From assembly GCA_964499695.1 (NCBI GenBank), contig CAZCMD010000001.1, forward strand, positions 15,819 to 79,818: DNA of 64,000 nucleotides, read 5' to 3'. The position numbers were made by a program, and so were the translations under genes. The notes beneath the pieces are model-generated. The model searched no databases. It worked only from the letters and a program-made list of their open reading frames with translations, and was not told where the DNA came from. Within the stretch, counting starts at the first letter, position 1. Each line of letters starts with the position of its first letter. Origin of the DNA: JAAZBV01 sp964499695. GTDB taxonomy: Bacteria > Desulfobacterota > DSM-4660 > Desulfatiglandales > HGW-15. This document shows, piece by piece, positions 25,047 to 34,447 of the stretch.

Positions 25047-25805
25047 CTAGCCGAACAGAGAGAGTACACCCTGTGAAGACATATTAGCCTGGGCAAGCAT
25101 TGCAGTACCTGCCTGCAGTAGTATCTGGCTCTTTGTAAAGCTTGACATCTCAGCCGCCATATCAACATCCCTGATTACAGATTCAGCCGCAGTCTTGTTT
25201 TCAATGGTTGTTGCAAGGTTAGCTGCTGCATAAGAAAGCCTGTTCTGTGCAGCGCCGAGGCTGGCACGGGAATCACTTAATGTACCAGCAGCGGCTGTAA
25301 CTAGCTCAATATCAGCGGCACCCAAACTTGTTGCACTAAGACCATCAAGACCCAAATCGGCTGAACTTACGGCGGACGCAGTATAACTTATCTGGCTAAA
25401 GGTTGTAGCATCTGCACCAACCTGAATGGTTCCGCTAAGTGATATACTATTCCCGATTCTGTCTATTTCAGAGAGAAGCTCCTGTGCTTCATCAGCGGCA
25501 GTACTACCACCCTGTGTGGCAAGTTCGCCAAGCCTGCTAAGGATATTTGCTATCTGGTCATAGGCACCTTCAGCTACCTGAATACCGGCATTTGCCTGTT
25601 CAACGTTTCTTGCTGCCTGGGTCAGAGAGGCGATTTCAACCCTTGCTGCTGTAGAAATTGCCAGACCTGTTGCATCATCAGATGCTTTATTGATTCTGTA
25701 ACCAGATGACAGCCTTTCCAGTGATTTAGCCATCATATTGCTGGAAATGGTTAAATTTTTGTGTGCGTTCAATGCCTCGATGTTGTGTTGTATTCTTAAT
25801 CCCAT
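25047..25805 (-). CDS. fliC: flagellin, short form
   Basis: 252 residues. The N-terminal D0/D1 domain (MGLRIQHNIEALNAHKNL, SSGYRINKASDDATGLAIS) and the C-terminal D1/D0 domain (SRASLGAAQNRLSYAAANL, MAEMSSFTKSQILLQAGTA-type helix, ending VLSLFG) are intact. The variable region between them is only about 60 residues, rich in Ser, Thr and Ala (about 125-190), so there is almost no D2/D3 domain. Those Ser/Thr would be the exposed sites for O-glycosylation. GGAGG precedes the ATG, with a sigma-28 promoter upstream. It stands at the end of a 30-kb glycan island. Confidence 0.96.
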   Translation of the reverse strand: MGLRIQHNIEALNAHKNLTISSNMMAKSLERLSSGYRINKASDDATGLAISTAARVEIASLTQAARNVEQANAGIQVAEGAYDQIANILSRLGELATQGGSTAADEAQELLSEIDRIGNSISLSGTIQVGADATTFSQISYTASAVSSADLGLDGLSATSLGAADIELVTAAAGTLSDSRASLGAAQNRLSYAAANLATTIENKTAAESVIRDVDMAAEMSSFTKSQILLQAGTAMLAQANMSSQGVLSLFG

Positions 25806-25842
25806 AGTTTTAATCCTCCATGATTAAAAAAGTTTTTATTTT

Positions 25843-25859
25843 CGGTTATTAAATAACCG
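25843..25859. promoter_or_regulatory. perfect 17-bp palindrome in the flagellin leader
   Basis: CGGTTATTAAATAACCG has 8-base arms around one central base. It lies 38-54 bases before the fliC ATG and well inside the transcript predicted from the sigma-28 promoter, so it could be an operator or a leader hairpin affecting mRNA stability or translation. The rest of the 309-bp gap 25806-26114 holds the promoter and AT-rich sequence with no gene. Confidence 0.5.
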
Positions 25860-25951
25860 GTGTAAATGTTGGCATCCTTGCCTTTGGGTTTTGTGGGATA
25901 TTACAGTTTTTTTCACCTGCCTTTCATCCACTTACCCTGTGTTTGAAATTA

Positions 25952-25979
25952 TTATCGGGATAGGCTTGAATAAACTTTA
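25952..25979 (-). promoter_or_regulatory. sigma-28 (FliA) promoter for flagellin
   Basis: On the minus strand TAAAGTTT, 12 bases, then CCCGATAA: the -35 is a perfect FliA match and the -10 differs only in its first base. The leader to the fliC ATG would be about 140 bases. Confidence 0.8.
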
Positions 25980-26114
25980 AATATTTTTTAGAGAGAGATG
26001 AAAAAAATGATAGGAGGGTAGGTCAGATTATTTGGAGTGATTTTTTTTTGTTAATGTTTTAATGCCCAATATAAGGCAAAGTGGAAAAAAATAAAATAAA
26101 TTAATGGGTTATCG

Positions 26115-28001
26115 TCAGACTGCAGGGGATATACATGATTCAAGTTTGTTGATAATATTGTTAATCTTAGATGAACCATCAATACCGCTATTATTAATTG
26201 AATTCCCTATTTCGATAAAAATATTTTTTAGATCGTTAAAATTATCAATTGTCCTGTCCCTGTCAAGACCGAGGATTTCCAGTATTTTATCACAATATTT
26301 AACATGTGATTCAATATCACCTGATTTAAGTTTTATTTCACACATTGTAAGAAGATTTGACAAATCATTACCCTTGATGGCAAGTGCCTTTTCCAGAAAA
26401 ATCTGTGCATCTTCATATTTCCCTATTGAAAAAGTTATCTCAGCCAGGATACTCCATGCTTCAGGGCTGTCGGGTCTAGATTCTGCAGCCTTCATAAAAC
26501 ATTGCAGGGCATATTCCAGTTTTCCTGAAGCTAAATAATAATTACCTAGTTTCAGAAGATCAGAATATGAGGAGCCATTTATATTTTTTGATGATCTTAA
26601 TATTTCATATGCCTTACCATAATTCTCCTTCCCGAGGTATAATGAAAAAAGACGATTTATAACCGTTTCACCTGTCCCCCCTGTTTCAACTACTCTTTCA
26701 AGTGCTCTAATTTCATCATCTGTGGAACCGCATTTCTTACTGTACTCAGCCAGCATATAGTTTGCGCCATACTCTTCCGGAACTTCTTTTAATGTCAGAT
26801 CAAGATACTCCTTTGCGCAATCCATATCACCTGATTCATCTATATGATAAACAACTATACCCCATAATGTCTTCCATCTGGTTTCAGACATGTTGCAGGC
26901 CTTTTTATAGTATTCCCGCATCTGGGAAAAATTATTTGTTGCATGGTATGCATGGCCTATTAATACTTCTATGGCAGGCCCTTCATTCATCTGAATATGA
27001 GGTGATAAAGCTTCTTCCGGGCTGTTTTTTAAAAAAAGTTCCATATGGTAAAGAAATAATTTTCCAAAATTAATTACATTATGCCATTCACCCATAACTC
27101 TCGCAACAAATGTTAGTATATAATATGAGTCCATATGACCGGGATATCTTTCGAGAGCCTCATATGCATATTTTTTCGCTTGCTCATATTGTTTCAGTGA
27201 AAAAAATGCAGATGATATAATAAAATAAGTCCATGAGAAAATCGGATTTTTTAAATGGTGAGGTTTCAATAGATTGATACTTTTTTTAGCTTCTTCTATT
27301 GCTTCCTCAAATCTTTTACTTGAAAGGTATGATGCGCTAAGATAATGTCTGTTAAGAGGATTATCAGGATCATTTTCAATTTCTTTTTCTAAGAGCATTG
27401 TTGTCCTTAAAAATTTTTGCTCAGCCTTTATTTCGTCAAGGTCATAACCATAGTGCCATAGTTCAATGTCAGAATAGAATGATTTGGTGACTCCGAATAT
27501 TATTTCATGAATGTCCCGCTCATAATGAATTTTTCGATTATTCCTGAACAACCTACCAACATTATGAATTGACTTCGATTTTCCTTTCATGCTTGGTGAA
27601 TTGATTTTTACTAAAATCAAATCTGCATCTTTTGCTTTTTTAATTGCCGGTAGTATTTTTTCACCACTTCCCTTCATAAGCTCTTCATCGGCATCTACCT
27701 GGAATATCCAGTCACCTGTAGCATATTCAAAATAATGGTTTCTTGCCTCGCTGAAACTGTCCTGCCATGGATGAAGGTAGACCTTGTCAGTATATTTTTT
27801 GGCTATGTTAAGAGAATTGTCCTGCGAACCGGTATCTATGATGATTATTTCATGCGCAATATCTTTTACACTTTTGAGACAGTTTTCCAGAAACCGCTCT
27901 TCATCCTTCACAATAAGACACACTGAGATGGCGGGCCTCTGATTTGATATTTCTCTCCTTGCCTTAACCTTATTCGATATTTTTTTATTTTTTTTTGTCA
28001 T
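26115..28001 (-). CDS. family 2 glycosyltransferase fused to TPR repeats
   Basis: 628 residues. The GT2 catalytic domain (about 22-240) shows SVCLIVKDEERFLENCLKSV, EIIIIDTGSQDNS and the DxD-type FQVDADEEL. Residues 245-580 are helical TPR-like repeats (for example EEAIEEAKKSINLLKPHH, KLEYALQCFMKAAESRPDSP, KYEDAQIFLEKALAIKGNDL). GT-TPR fusions often glycosylate proteins, the repeats binding the acceptor. It is the closest upstream gene to flagellin in the same orientation, so it is the best candidate for the transferase that starts flagellin glycosylation (inference). Confidence 0.85.
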   Translation of the reverse strand: MTKKNKKISNKVKARREISNQRPAISVCLIVKDEERFLENCLKSVKDIAHEIIIIDTGSQDNSLNIAKKYTDKVYLHPWQDSFSEARNHYFEYATGDWIFQVDADEELMKGSGEKILPAIKKAKDADLILVKINSPSMKGKSKSIHNVGRLFRNNRKIHYERDIHEIIFGVTKSFYSDIELWHYGYDLDEIKAEQKFLRTTMLLEKEIENDPDNPLNRHYLSASYLSSKRFEEAIEEAKKSINLLKPHHLKNPIFSWTYFIISSAFFSLKQYEQAKKYAYEALERYPGHMDSYYILTFVARVMGEWHNVINFGKLFLYHMELFLKNSPEEALSPHIQMNEGPAIEVLIGHAYHATNNFSQMREYYKKACNMSETRWKTLWGIVVYHIDESGDMDCAKEYLDLTLKEVPEEYGANYMLAEYSKKCGSTDDEIRALERVVETGGTGETVINRLFSLYLGKENYGKAYEILRSSKNINGSSYSDLLKLGNYYLASGKLEYALQCFMKAAESRPDSPEAWSILAEITFSIGKYEDAQIFLEKALAIKGNDLSNLLTMCEIKLKSGDIESHVKYCDKILEILGLDRDRTIDNFNDLKNIFIEIGNSINNSGIDGSSKINNIINKLESCISPAV

Positions 28002-28138
28002 TTTTTTATGGTTTTAAGAGGCTGCTTTTAAGCTAAATCTCATTGATTATTCCATAATCAAAAACATCAATGACATCTCTATCTATGGATTAATAATGGG
28101 TTCTCTTCAAAAGAATCAAGTTATTCGAATCATATCTG

Positions 28139-28882
28139 TTAACTACTGATTTGCCTTGTACAAAAATAAATTTCGCCTGATGCTGGTGTTAATCCCATTT
28201 TGATAGCATCATTATAATTAACAAGATCGCCTGATTTTATGACTTTTACAGTAAATCCTGAACCACGAAGTCGGTCTGCGTAATCCGGGCCGTAACGTCT
28301 AACATGATCATCCTGACCAAATGCCTTTAATCGTTCTTCAGGAGCAATTATTGATGCATCTTCGAATGTTTTTTTACTGGTAATCGGAACATTCAGTACA
28401 GCCCATCCGTTTGTTTTAAGAACTCGAAAGAGTTCTTTCATTGCCTTTTTATCATCTAGGATATGTTCCAATACATGGCTGCAGTAAATTATATCAAATG
28501 ATCTGTCAGGATATTTAATATCACAAATATCCATTTTAACCATGGCTCTGGGATTAAATAGATCCGCAGTCAGGTAATCATTCCCTAAGCGTTCTTTTAG
28601 TATTGATATAAAACAAAACTCTGGCGCTATGTGAAGCATTTTTTTTGATTTTCCATCAAAAATATCAGTATTGTTTTGAAAGAACAACCATGCAAGGCGA
28701 TGGCGTTCAAGAGCGCCACAGTTAGGACATTGTGCATCTTTACGCGGTACTATCCCAAATGGCTTAAAATATTGTGATGACTCACCGCACACCGGGCAGT
28801 ATTTCTCATTATCGCCAGTTAACCCTTCTGTTGTTCCAAGTGATTTGATTTCACATTTTTTACTATAAGAACGATTACCCAT
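28139..28882 (-). CDS. SAM-dependent methyltransferase with N-terminal zinc-binding cysteines
   Basis: 247 residues. Residues 28-60 hold CPVCG and CPNCG, a likely zinc ribbon. The methyltransferase core follows: MLHIAPEFCFISILKERLG replaces the usual motif I, then DICDIKYPDRSFDIIYCSHVLEHILDDKKAMKELFRVLKTNGW, typical of Methyltransf_11. It probably methylates a sugar or sugar intermediate. AAGGAG precedes the ATG. It lies among the glycosyltransferases. Confidence 0.8.
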   Translation of the reverse strand: MGNRSYSKKCEIKSLGTTEGLTGDNEKYCPVCGESSQYFKPFGIVPRKDAQCPNCGALERHRLAWLFFQNNTDIFDGKSKKMLHIAPEFCFISILKERLGNDYLTADLFNPRAMVKMDICDIKYPDRSFDIIYCSHVLEHILDDKKAMKELFRVLKTNGWAVLNVPITSKKTFEDASIIAPEERLKAFGQDDHVRRYGPDYADRLRGSGFTVKVIKSGDLVNYNDAIKMGLTPASGEIYFCTRQISS

Positions 28883-29004
28883 TATATGCTCTCCTTTAGT
28901 GATGCTTAGAAATAATGAAAGCCTTTTTCTGATGCTACAAGCTTGAATCTAAAATTAGTTTTCTTTAACTTAAATACATTAGACATCCTATTTTTTAACG
29001 GTGC

Positions 29005-29343
29005 TTACCGGGTAAATATTTTAAAACCAAGAAATATTAGATTTTTATTAATTTCAGCATGGTAAGGCTCTGAAGTCGATATAAGAACCAGAGCTTCTTT
29101 TCTGTGTTGCTTAAATCTCTCTATTGAGAGAATTGGCACATCTAATAGTTTGTTTACACGAATCCTGTTATCTTTTAGAGAATACTGATCCAATATGGCA
29201 GGAGAGTTATCAATTGATCCATCATTAACACATATAATTTCGATATCTTGCATTGGTTGTGCGAGCACGCTGTCAAGGCATTGATATATATATTTTTCTG
29301 CATTGTATACGGGTATTACAACGCTAACTTTTGGATTGTTCAT
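29005..29343 (-). pseudogene. internally deleted family 2 glycosyltransferase remnant
   Basis: 112 codons. The first 58 (SVVIPVYNAEKYIYQCLDSV, IEIICVNDGSIDNSPAILD) are nearly identical to the start of the next gene upstream (29369-30730). The sequence then jumps to a tail ALVLISTSEPYHAEINKNL that resembles the end of an IYGAG-type module rather than a GT2 core. The DxD region, most of the catalytic domain and the Rossmann loop are gone. It looks like a duplicate that lost about 300 internal codons. It is probably not an active transferase. Confidence 0.65.
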
Positions 29344-29368
29344 ATTCTATTTTTCCCCATATTTGTAA

Positions 29369-30730
29369 TTATCCCTTGATCCAGATATTTAATTCATTAT
29401 CACGCCAGACAATTTTGTTTCGTGGAATACCATTGTTCTGGAGAAACTTATGTACATCCTTAATAATACCTTTATCTGCAATTGTAATAACAATGTAATC
29501 GATGTTGTGTTTAATAATTTCAGTTGGGCTGCTTATTTCATGGGTTTCATCGGATAATCGTTTGTAATTTTTATCTACCCAGATACATGGCTTACCATAA
29601 CCCATTTCATTCATTACAGAAACAGCAATTTTGCCAAAACCACCAGCACCATATATCGCAATTTTAGAATCCTTTTTGAGTAAATCGAGAGGAAACTGCT
29701 GCTCATAGTAGGCTTTTTGAAGAATGAAAATCTTTTGATTTTCTGATTTTGAATCTTTCAGTAATAATGGATATGTACCAGCTAAATTTTTCTGATAATA
29801 GTTATTCCAGCGTTCTGTTTGGATGATTTTGATGAAATCTGATGAATCAATTTCATCAATGAAACGTTGGGTTTCAAATCTTATATTTTCCCAATTGTGA
29901 CCTGATTCTCTGGAACGGTTGTACCAATAAAACATTTCTTTCAGTTCAATTCCGAGAATCAAATAACGCAATGAATGAGGTAAAAAATGTGTCCTTTCAT
30001 CTAAAAGCCGGTACACCTCAAACAAGCATTCGAAATGATTCAAACAACCGCTAAAAAGCGATGTGGGGATATTTTTACGATACATAAGAACATAGTTATC
30101 TGAAAAGACTACTCTGGCTGCTTTCATAAGAACCAAATAATAAAATGTGTGATCCTCGAAAGTATGCATAAAATCAAATTGTATTTTATTGTTTTGAATA
30201 AATGATAGTTTATATAAGCCATTCCATGGGGGGTAGCAAATACCATCGGGTGTAAAAGCCTCTGGATAATTTACAAAATTTATCACTTTGCCAAAGTATT
30301 CTTTGGGAATTTGAGATAAATTGTACGCAGTTTCATGTAAATTTTCTCCAGTTATGGTATCCATTGTATGTACACGAAATTTTAAAATGTCTGCATCATA
30401 TCTTTTAGCCTCTTCATAAACTGCTTCGTAGGCGTTATCTACGAGAAAATCATCAGAGTCCAGAAAGTGGATATATTCGCCAGTGGCTATCTTCATTCCA
30501 TTGTTACGGGCTGGCCCAAGATGCTGATTGTTTTGATGAATGACTTTTATTTGTTTATATTTTCGAGAGTACTCATCCAATATGGCTGGAGAATTATCAG
30601 TAGAGCCGTCATTAACACCGATTATCTCTATGCCTTTCATTGGTTGCATAATGACACTATCTAGGCATTGACAAAGGTATTTTTCTCCGTTGTATACGGG
30701 TATCACAACGCTAATCTTTGGGTTATTCAT
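29369..30730 (-). CDS. family 2 glycosyltransferase with C-terminal Rossmann-like module
   Basis: 453 residues. GT2 domain 1-230: SVVIPVYNGEKYLCQCLDSV, VNDGSTDNSPAILDEYS and the DxD motif HFLDSDDFL. The C-terminal 115 residues start QKAYYEQQFPLDLLKKDSKI and contain IAIYGAGGFGKIAV, a GxGxxG loop, then CIWVDKN and DYIVITIADKGI, ending KIVWRD. The same module ends the next gene (30755-31987) although the catalytic domains differ. It probably adds a sugar to the island's glycan; the tail may bind a nucleotide or dimerise. Confidence 0.8.
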   Translation of the reverse strand: MNNPKISVVIPVYNGEKYLCQCLDSVIMQPMKGIEIIGVNDGSTDNSPAILDEYSRKYKQIKVIHQNNQHLGPARNNGMKIATGEYIHFLDSDDFLVDNAYEAVYEEAKRYDADILKFRVHTMDTITGENLHETAYNLSQIPKEYFGKVINFVNYPEAFTPDGICYPPWNGLYKLSFIQNNKIQFDFMHTFEDHTFYYLVLMKAARVVFSDNYVLMYRKNIPTSLFSGCLNHFECLFEVYRLLDERTHFLPHSLRYLILGIELKEMFYWYNRSRESGHNWENIRFETQRFIDEIDSSDFIKIIQTERWNNYYQKNLAGTYPLLLKDSKSENQKIFILQKAYYEQQFPLDLLKKDSKIAIYGAGGFGKIAVSVMNEMGYGKPCIWVDKNYKRLSDETHEISSPTEIIKHNIDYIVITIADKGIIKDVHKFLQNNGIPRNKIVWRDNELNIWIKG

Positions 30731-30754
30731 AATCTACCTATTTCTTTTAAAAAA

Positions 30755-31987
30755 TTATTCTCTGATCCAAGCATTAGAATCGATATCACGCCATACAAGC
30801 TTATTAAATGGAACACCAATGTTCGTGAGGAACTCACGCACCTCTTTAATAATATTTTTATCTTCAATTGCAATAATAATAAAATCAAATTTATATTTTT
30901 CTATTAGATCTGGGCTGCTTATTTGATACCCATCAACAAATATACTTTTAAAATTTCTGTCTGCCCAAACACAAGGTTTTCCATAACCTACTTTATACAT
31001 TGCTGAAACAGTTCTTTTACCAAAAGCGCCAGCGCCATAAATTGCTATCTTATTCTCCTTTTTAACTATACTGATAGGGAACTGCATCTCCCAGTAAAGT
31101 TTTTGACGAAGGAAAAATTGATCATTTACTTCTTTTGACTTTTCCGTTGATAGTTGACGAATACCAGCCAACCGCTTCATATAATAATGGTTCAAAGGGT
31201 TTCTTTGGATACTCTTATTGAAATCAGATATATTTATTTTACTTAAGGAATTTTTTATAATATCAAACTCCACATGATCCTGTACTTTTATATTATATTG
31301 TTCTTTTATTTGTTCCCAAATTTTTTTTCTTATCGGGGTTTCTTGAAGAAGATCAATTTCTCGCTGACCTCCTTTCAATAAATTATGTGGATTAATACAC
31401 GATATTGCATCAATTACTGCTACTTTTCCCTTAATATTTGGCCCTAAAACATTTAAAAACCAGTAATCAACCCCCCATCCTATTAAGACTGGATCATATA
31501 CTTCCATGAATGCATCAAGCTTATCCTTCCGAAATAATGGACATGTAACCTCAACAAAATTTGTATATCTCAAAAAGGTAAATGGGTTTGCCTTTGTTAT
31601 AGGATGGCTGATTTTGCCTATGGGATCAAAGCTTGGTTGAAGCAACCACAGATCATATTGTTCAAGAATTTTAAATAAATTACTAATACTGGCACTATCT
31701 ATAATAATATCGTCATCAATTACTAAAATTCCTTTATAATGATTTAGAATATTTTTCCAGTGTTGGTAAACATAGTGTAGATTAGGAAATTTGCCCCCTT
31801 TTCTAGAAATGTAAAAATCGGTAATATCTTTATATCGGTTTTTCTCATCCCCATAATAACATACCCATAAGTCAAAGCTTCGAGGTCCTTGTATCCAACG
31901 ATATATTTGGGCATTATCTCCTGCCGAGGTAAAAACCAAAAACTTGTAATTGGGACTATCAATATTTTTAATCAGTAAGTTTGTCAT
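30755..31987 (-). CDS. DUF707-like putative glycosyltransferase with the same C-terminal Rossmann-like module
   Basis: 410 residues. Residues 1-240 are unlike GT2: YKFLVFTSAGDN, FDLWVCYYGDE, a DDD motif in ILVIDDDIIID, and a later IGWGVDYWFLNVLG, which together resemble the DUF707 family of putative glycosyltransferases. Residues 300-410 repeat the module of the gene at 29.4 kb: QKLYWEMQFPISIVKKENKI, IAIYGAGAFGKR, CVWADRN, KLVWRD. The region is AT-rich. The family assignment is tentative; the module homology is clear by eye. Confidence 0.6.
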   Translation of the reverse strand: MTNLLIKNIDSPNYKFLVFTSAGDNAQIYRWIQGPRSFDLWVCYYGDEKNRYKDITDFYISRKGGKFPNLHYVYQHWKNILNHYKGILVIDDDIIIDSASISNLFKILEQYDLWLLQPSFDPIGKISHPITKANPFTFLRYTNFVEVTCPLFRKDKLDAFMEVYDPVLIGWGVDYWFLNVLGPNIKGKVAVIDAISCINPHNLLKGGQREIDLLQETPIRKKIWEQIKEQYNIKVQDHVEFDIIKNSLSKINISDFNKSIQRNPLNHYYMKRLAGIRQLSTEKSKEVNDQFFLRQKLYWEMQFPISIVKKENKIAIYGAGAFGKRTVSAMYKVGYGKPCVWADRNFKSIFVDGYQISSPDLIEKYKFDFIIIAIEDKNIIKEVREFLTNIGVPFNKLVWRDIDSNAWIRE

Positions 31988-32176
31988 GTTATCTTTTTTT
32001 CATAATGATTCAGATAATTGTAAGTTTTTAAGTTTAATTTTTAAGTAATAGACTTTTTTTGATAGTAAATTATTTTTTTGTTAGGTGTTTTTCACCGAGA
32101 TAGGTACAGTATACTGAGTGAGATAGAAGCTAAGCATTATATAAGGAACAGTAACTATACTTTAATCAAGAACATC

Positions 32177-33454
32177 TTAATATCCGCTAAATAGTTTGTA
32201 CCAAATCAGGTCAGCTATATTCCAGATTGCTGTCTCATCCAGACATCCATTATCGTTGCATACTTCATCCGGAAAGATTGTGATAGCCTTGGGAAGGAAT
32301 TTTGTGAGTTCGTCATATTGTTTTTTTAATATTTTTTCTCTGTGTGCCTCCAGTAAGCGGACAATAACTTGTTTATCAATCTTGAGTTTGCATAAATCGT
32401 TTTGAATGATAGCTTTATCAACATCAAGTAGATCCAAAAATGTATAGTTGTATCTTTTTCTGCTATCCATCTTACAATCGGCATCTTTAAATAAAAAGGT
32501 CGATACTATTTTTCTTAAAGTGTCGCTGCCGCAAACGCAAACATTCAACCCGTTTGGATTTACCCAATTCGGAAAGTATTCCTTCATAACTAAAAAGAGG
32601 GATTGCTTAAGTGATTTTATATATTGTTTCTGACCGGACATAGCAATATCATCCATCCTTTTAATTGCAAAGCGTAACTGACTAAATGCCATCTTTTCTA
32701 TATACATAGAATAAGCATCAAAAAGTTTGAGCCTTTTAAAATTTTCTACCATGTTTCTGATTGAATCTGGAATACTACCAAGTGCAGACAAATAGTTAAT
32801 CGTGCTGTCCTTGCGGTTTCTGAAATAAAAATACATGGGCCGGTTTACACGGCAAACAGACCGGGAAAAAGCTACTAAAGCTGACGTTACCGGAAAATCT
32901 TCATATTTTTGCTTTGACTGTTTAAGACCACTTTTAATGTAAAGAGAACGGCGAAATACTTTTCCCCAAAGGAAAGCCCTCATACGGTTTATTGAATCCG
33001 GAAATTCTATTGGTATGATTTTTTTATATTCGGGTAATCTTATTTGTGAAATTGACTGTTTTTGATTATGGTTGTTTTCTTCGATGTAATATATGTCACA
33101 AACAGCAATATCCGCATTTAATTTGCTTATTGTTTTAATCATTTCCTCACAATAATCTGTTGACCACCAGTCATCAGCATCTAAAAAAGTGATGTATTTT
33201 CCCTTCGCAAGTTTTACTCCAATATCCCTTGCGGGGCCCTGGCCTTCGTTGTCTTTATAGATATATTGAATTTTTTTTGAATTAGTTGATGTAAATTTTT
33301 TGCAAATTTCGCCGGAACTATCCGTTGATCCATCATCTATCAAAAATAACTCATAATCTTGGAATGTCTGGGATGCAACAGAATTAAGGCATCTTTCAAT
33401 ATATGATTCAACATTGTAAACGGGAAGAATAATGCTTAAGATAGGGTGATTCAT
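32177..33454 (-). CDS. family 2 glycosyltransferase
   Basis: About 425 residues from the ATG at 33454 (a TTG nine bases earlier is possible). GT2 domain 1-220: SIILPVYNVESYIERCLNSV, FLIDDGSTDSSGEIC, and the DxD motif TFLDADDWW. The C-terminal half is mostly helical and not recognised; it includes NVCVCGSDTLRKIVSTFLF, which may be a worn form of the IYGAG module found in the neighbours. It is flanked by AT-rich gaps of 189 and 165 bp without genes. Confidence 0.8.
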   Translation of the reverse strand: MNHPILSIILPVYNVESYIERCLNSVASQTFQDYELFLIDDGSTDSSGEICKKFTSTNSKKIQYIYKDNEGQGPARDIGVKLAKGKYITFLDADDWWSTDYCEEMIKTISKLNADIAVCDIYYIEENNHNQKQSISQIRLPEYKKIIPIEFPDSINRMRAFLWGKVFRRSLYIKSGLKQSKQKYEDFPVTSALVAFSRSVCRVNRPMYFYFRNRKDSTINYLSALGSIPDSIRNMVENFKRLKLFDAYSMYIEKMAFSQLRFAIKRMDDIAMSGQKQYIKSLKQSLFLVMKEYFPNWVNPNGLNVCVCGSDTLRKIVSTFLFKDADCKMDSRKRYNYTFLDLLDVDKAIIQNDLCKLKIDKQVIVRLLEAHREKILKKQYDELTKFLPKAITIFPDEVCNDNGCLDETAIWNIADLIWYKLFSGY

Positions 33455-33619
33455 ATTAATCAATCTATTTTATGAGATAATCTCATCGGAAAACATATAA
33501 GCTTTCATTAAAAAGTTTGCGTTTATTCTTGTCTAGTGGGAAAAATATTATTAAAAACAATTGATATCGATGGTCCCTTGATATCCTTTATTGTGGACAT
33601 ACTTAATTGCTGTTATGTT

Positions 33620-34282
33620 TTATTTTATTGCATTTACATAAAGTGTGCCTAGCTTTCGATCTATACTATCCAATTCATCATCGAATTCACGACGCTGGAT
33701 TTTTTTGAAGCCTGAATTGCACAAAGCCCGAGAGAGTGTTTTGAAATCATATGCAAATTTATGTTGATCACCTTGGCGAAAATGATAGTTGATATGTTCA
33801 ATTTCTGTTTGGCACCATTCTGGATGCCACCTTTCTTTCGCAATTTTATAGTAACCATCAGATTTGTTTGTATTGTACTCTATAATAGGCCACTCTGTGT
33901 CTGGCACGCCAACGCTGAATAGCCCCCCGTTCTCAAGGACTCGATAACATTCTCTAAGAAATGAATTAGCGACCTTTGGATAGTCAAGATGCTCTAGAAA
34001 GTGCTCTGAATATACTATAGAACAAGAATTATCAGAAAAAGGGAGAGGTTCTCTCATGTCAAGTGCAATTTCCGCTTTTGAAGATAGATCAATGTTTATC
34101 CAATCTTTTTTAATTTTAGGACCACACCCAATATTTAGTTTCAGATGCATCTGATTGGAAATTTTACGAGCCTTTCGAACTCCTTTTCTATGGTTACGGA
34201 GTGTATCAAATTCGAGCTTTAAAATTTTAAGCGATGATATAAAACCATGAGTCGTATATTTTTCTAACAATTTCATGATCAT
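33620..34282 (-). CDS. SAM-dependent methyltransferase
   Basis: 220 residues. LKLNIGCGPKIKKDWINIDL is motif I of the class I fold, followed by REPLPFSDNSCSIVYSEHFLEHLDYPK and FLRECYRVLENGGLFSVGVP, typical of Methyltransf_11 proteins in polysaccharide clusters. Residues 1-45 are basic and helical. AAGGA precedes the ATG at 34282; another ATG two codons on is equally possible. It likely methylates a sugar of the glycan. Confidence 0.78.
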   Translation of the reverse strand: MIMKLLEKYTTHGFISSLKILKLEFDTLRNHRKGVRKARKISNQMHLKLNIGCGPKIKKDWINIDLSSKAEIALDMREPLPFSDNSCSIVYSEHFLEHLDYPKVANSFLRECYRVLENGGLFSVGVPDTEWPIIEYNTNKSDGYYKIAKERWHPEWCQTEIEHINYHFRQGDQHKFAYDFKTLSRALCNSGFKKIQRREFDDELDSIDRKLGTLYVNAIK

Positions 34283-34447
34283 TTTTTAATCCTTCATAGT
34301 TATAGGGTGGCAAAGCAAAATATTAAGCAGAAAATGTTTAGATTGCTACTTTACATATAAACTGGGTGGTAAATTAATTGAAGCAAAAGTAAACTTGGCA
34401 TGGATGTCCAAATAAGGTAAAGAGTTACTGTGTGGGAGATATAACAA

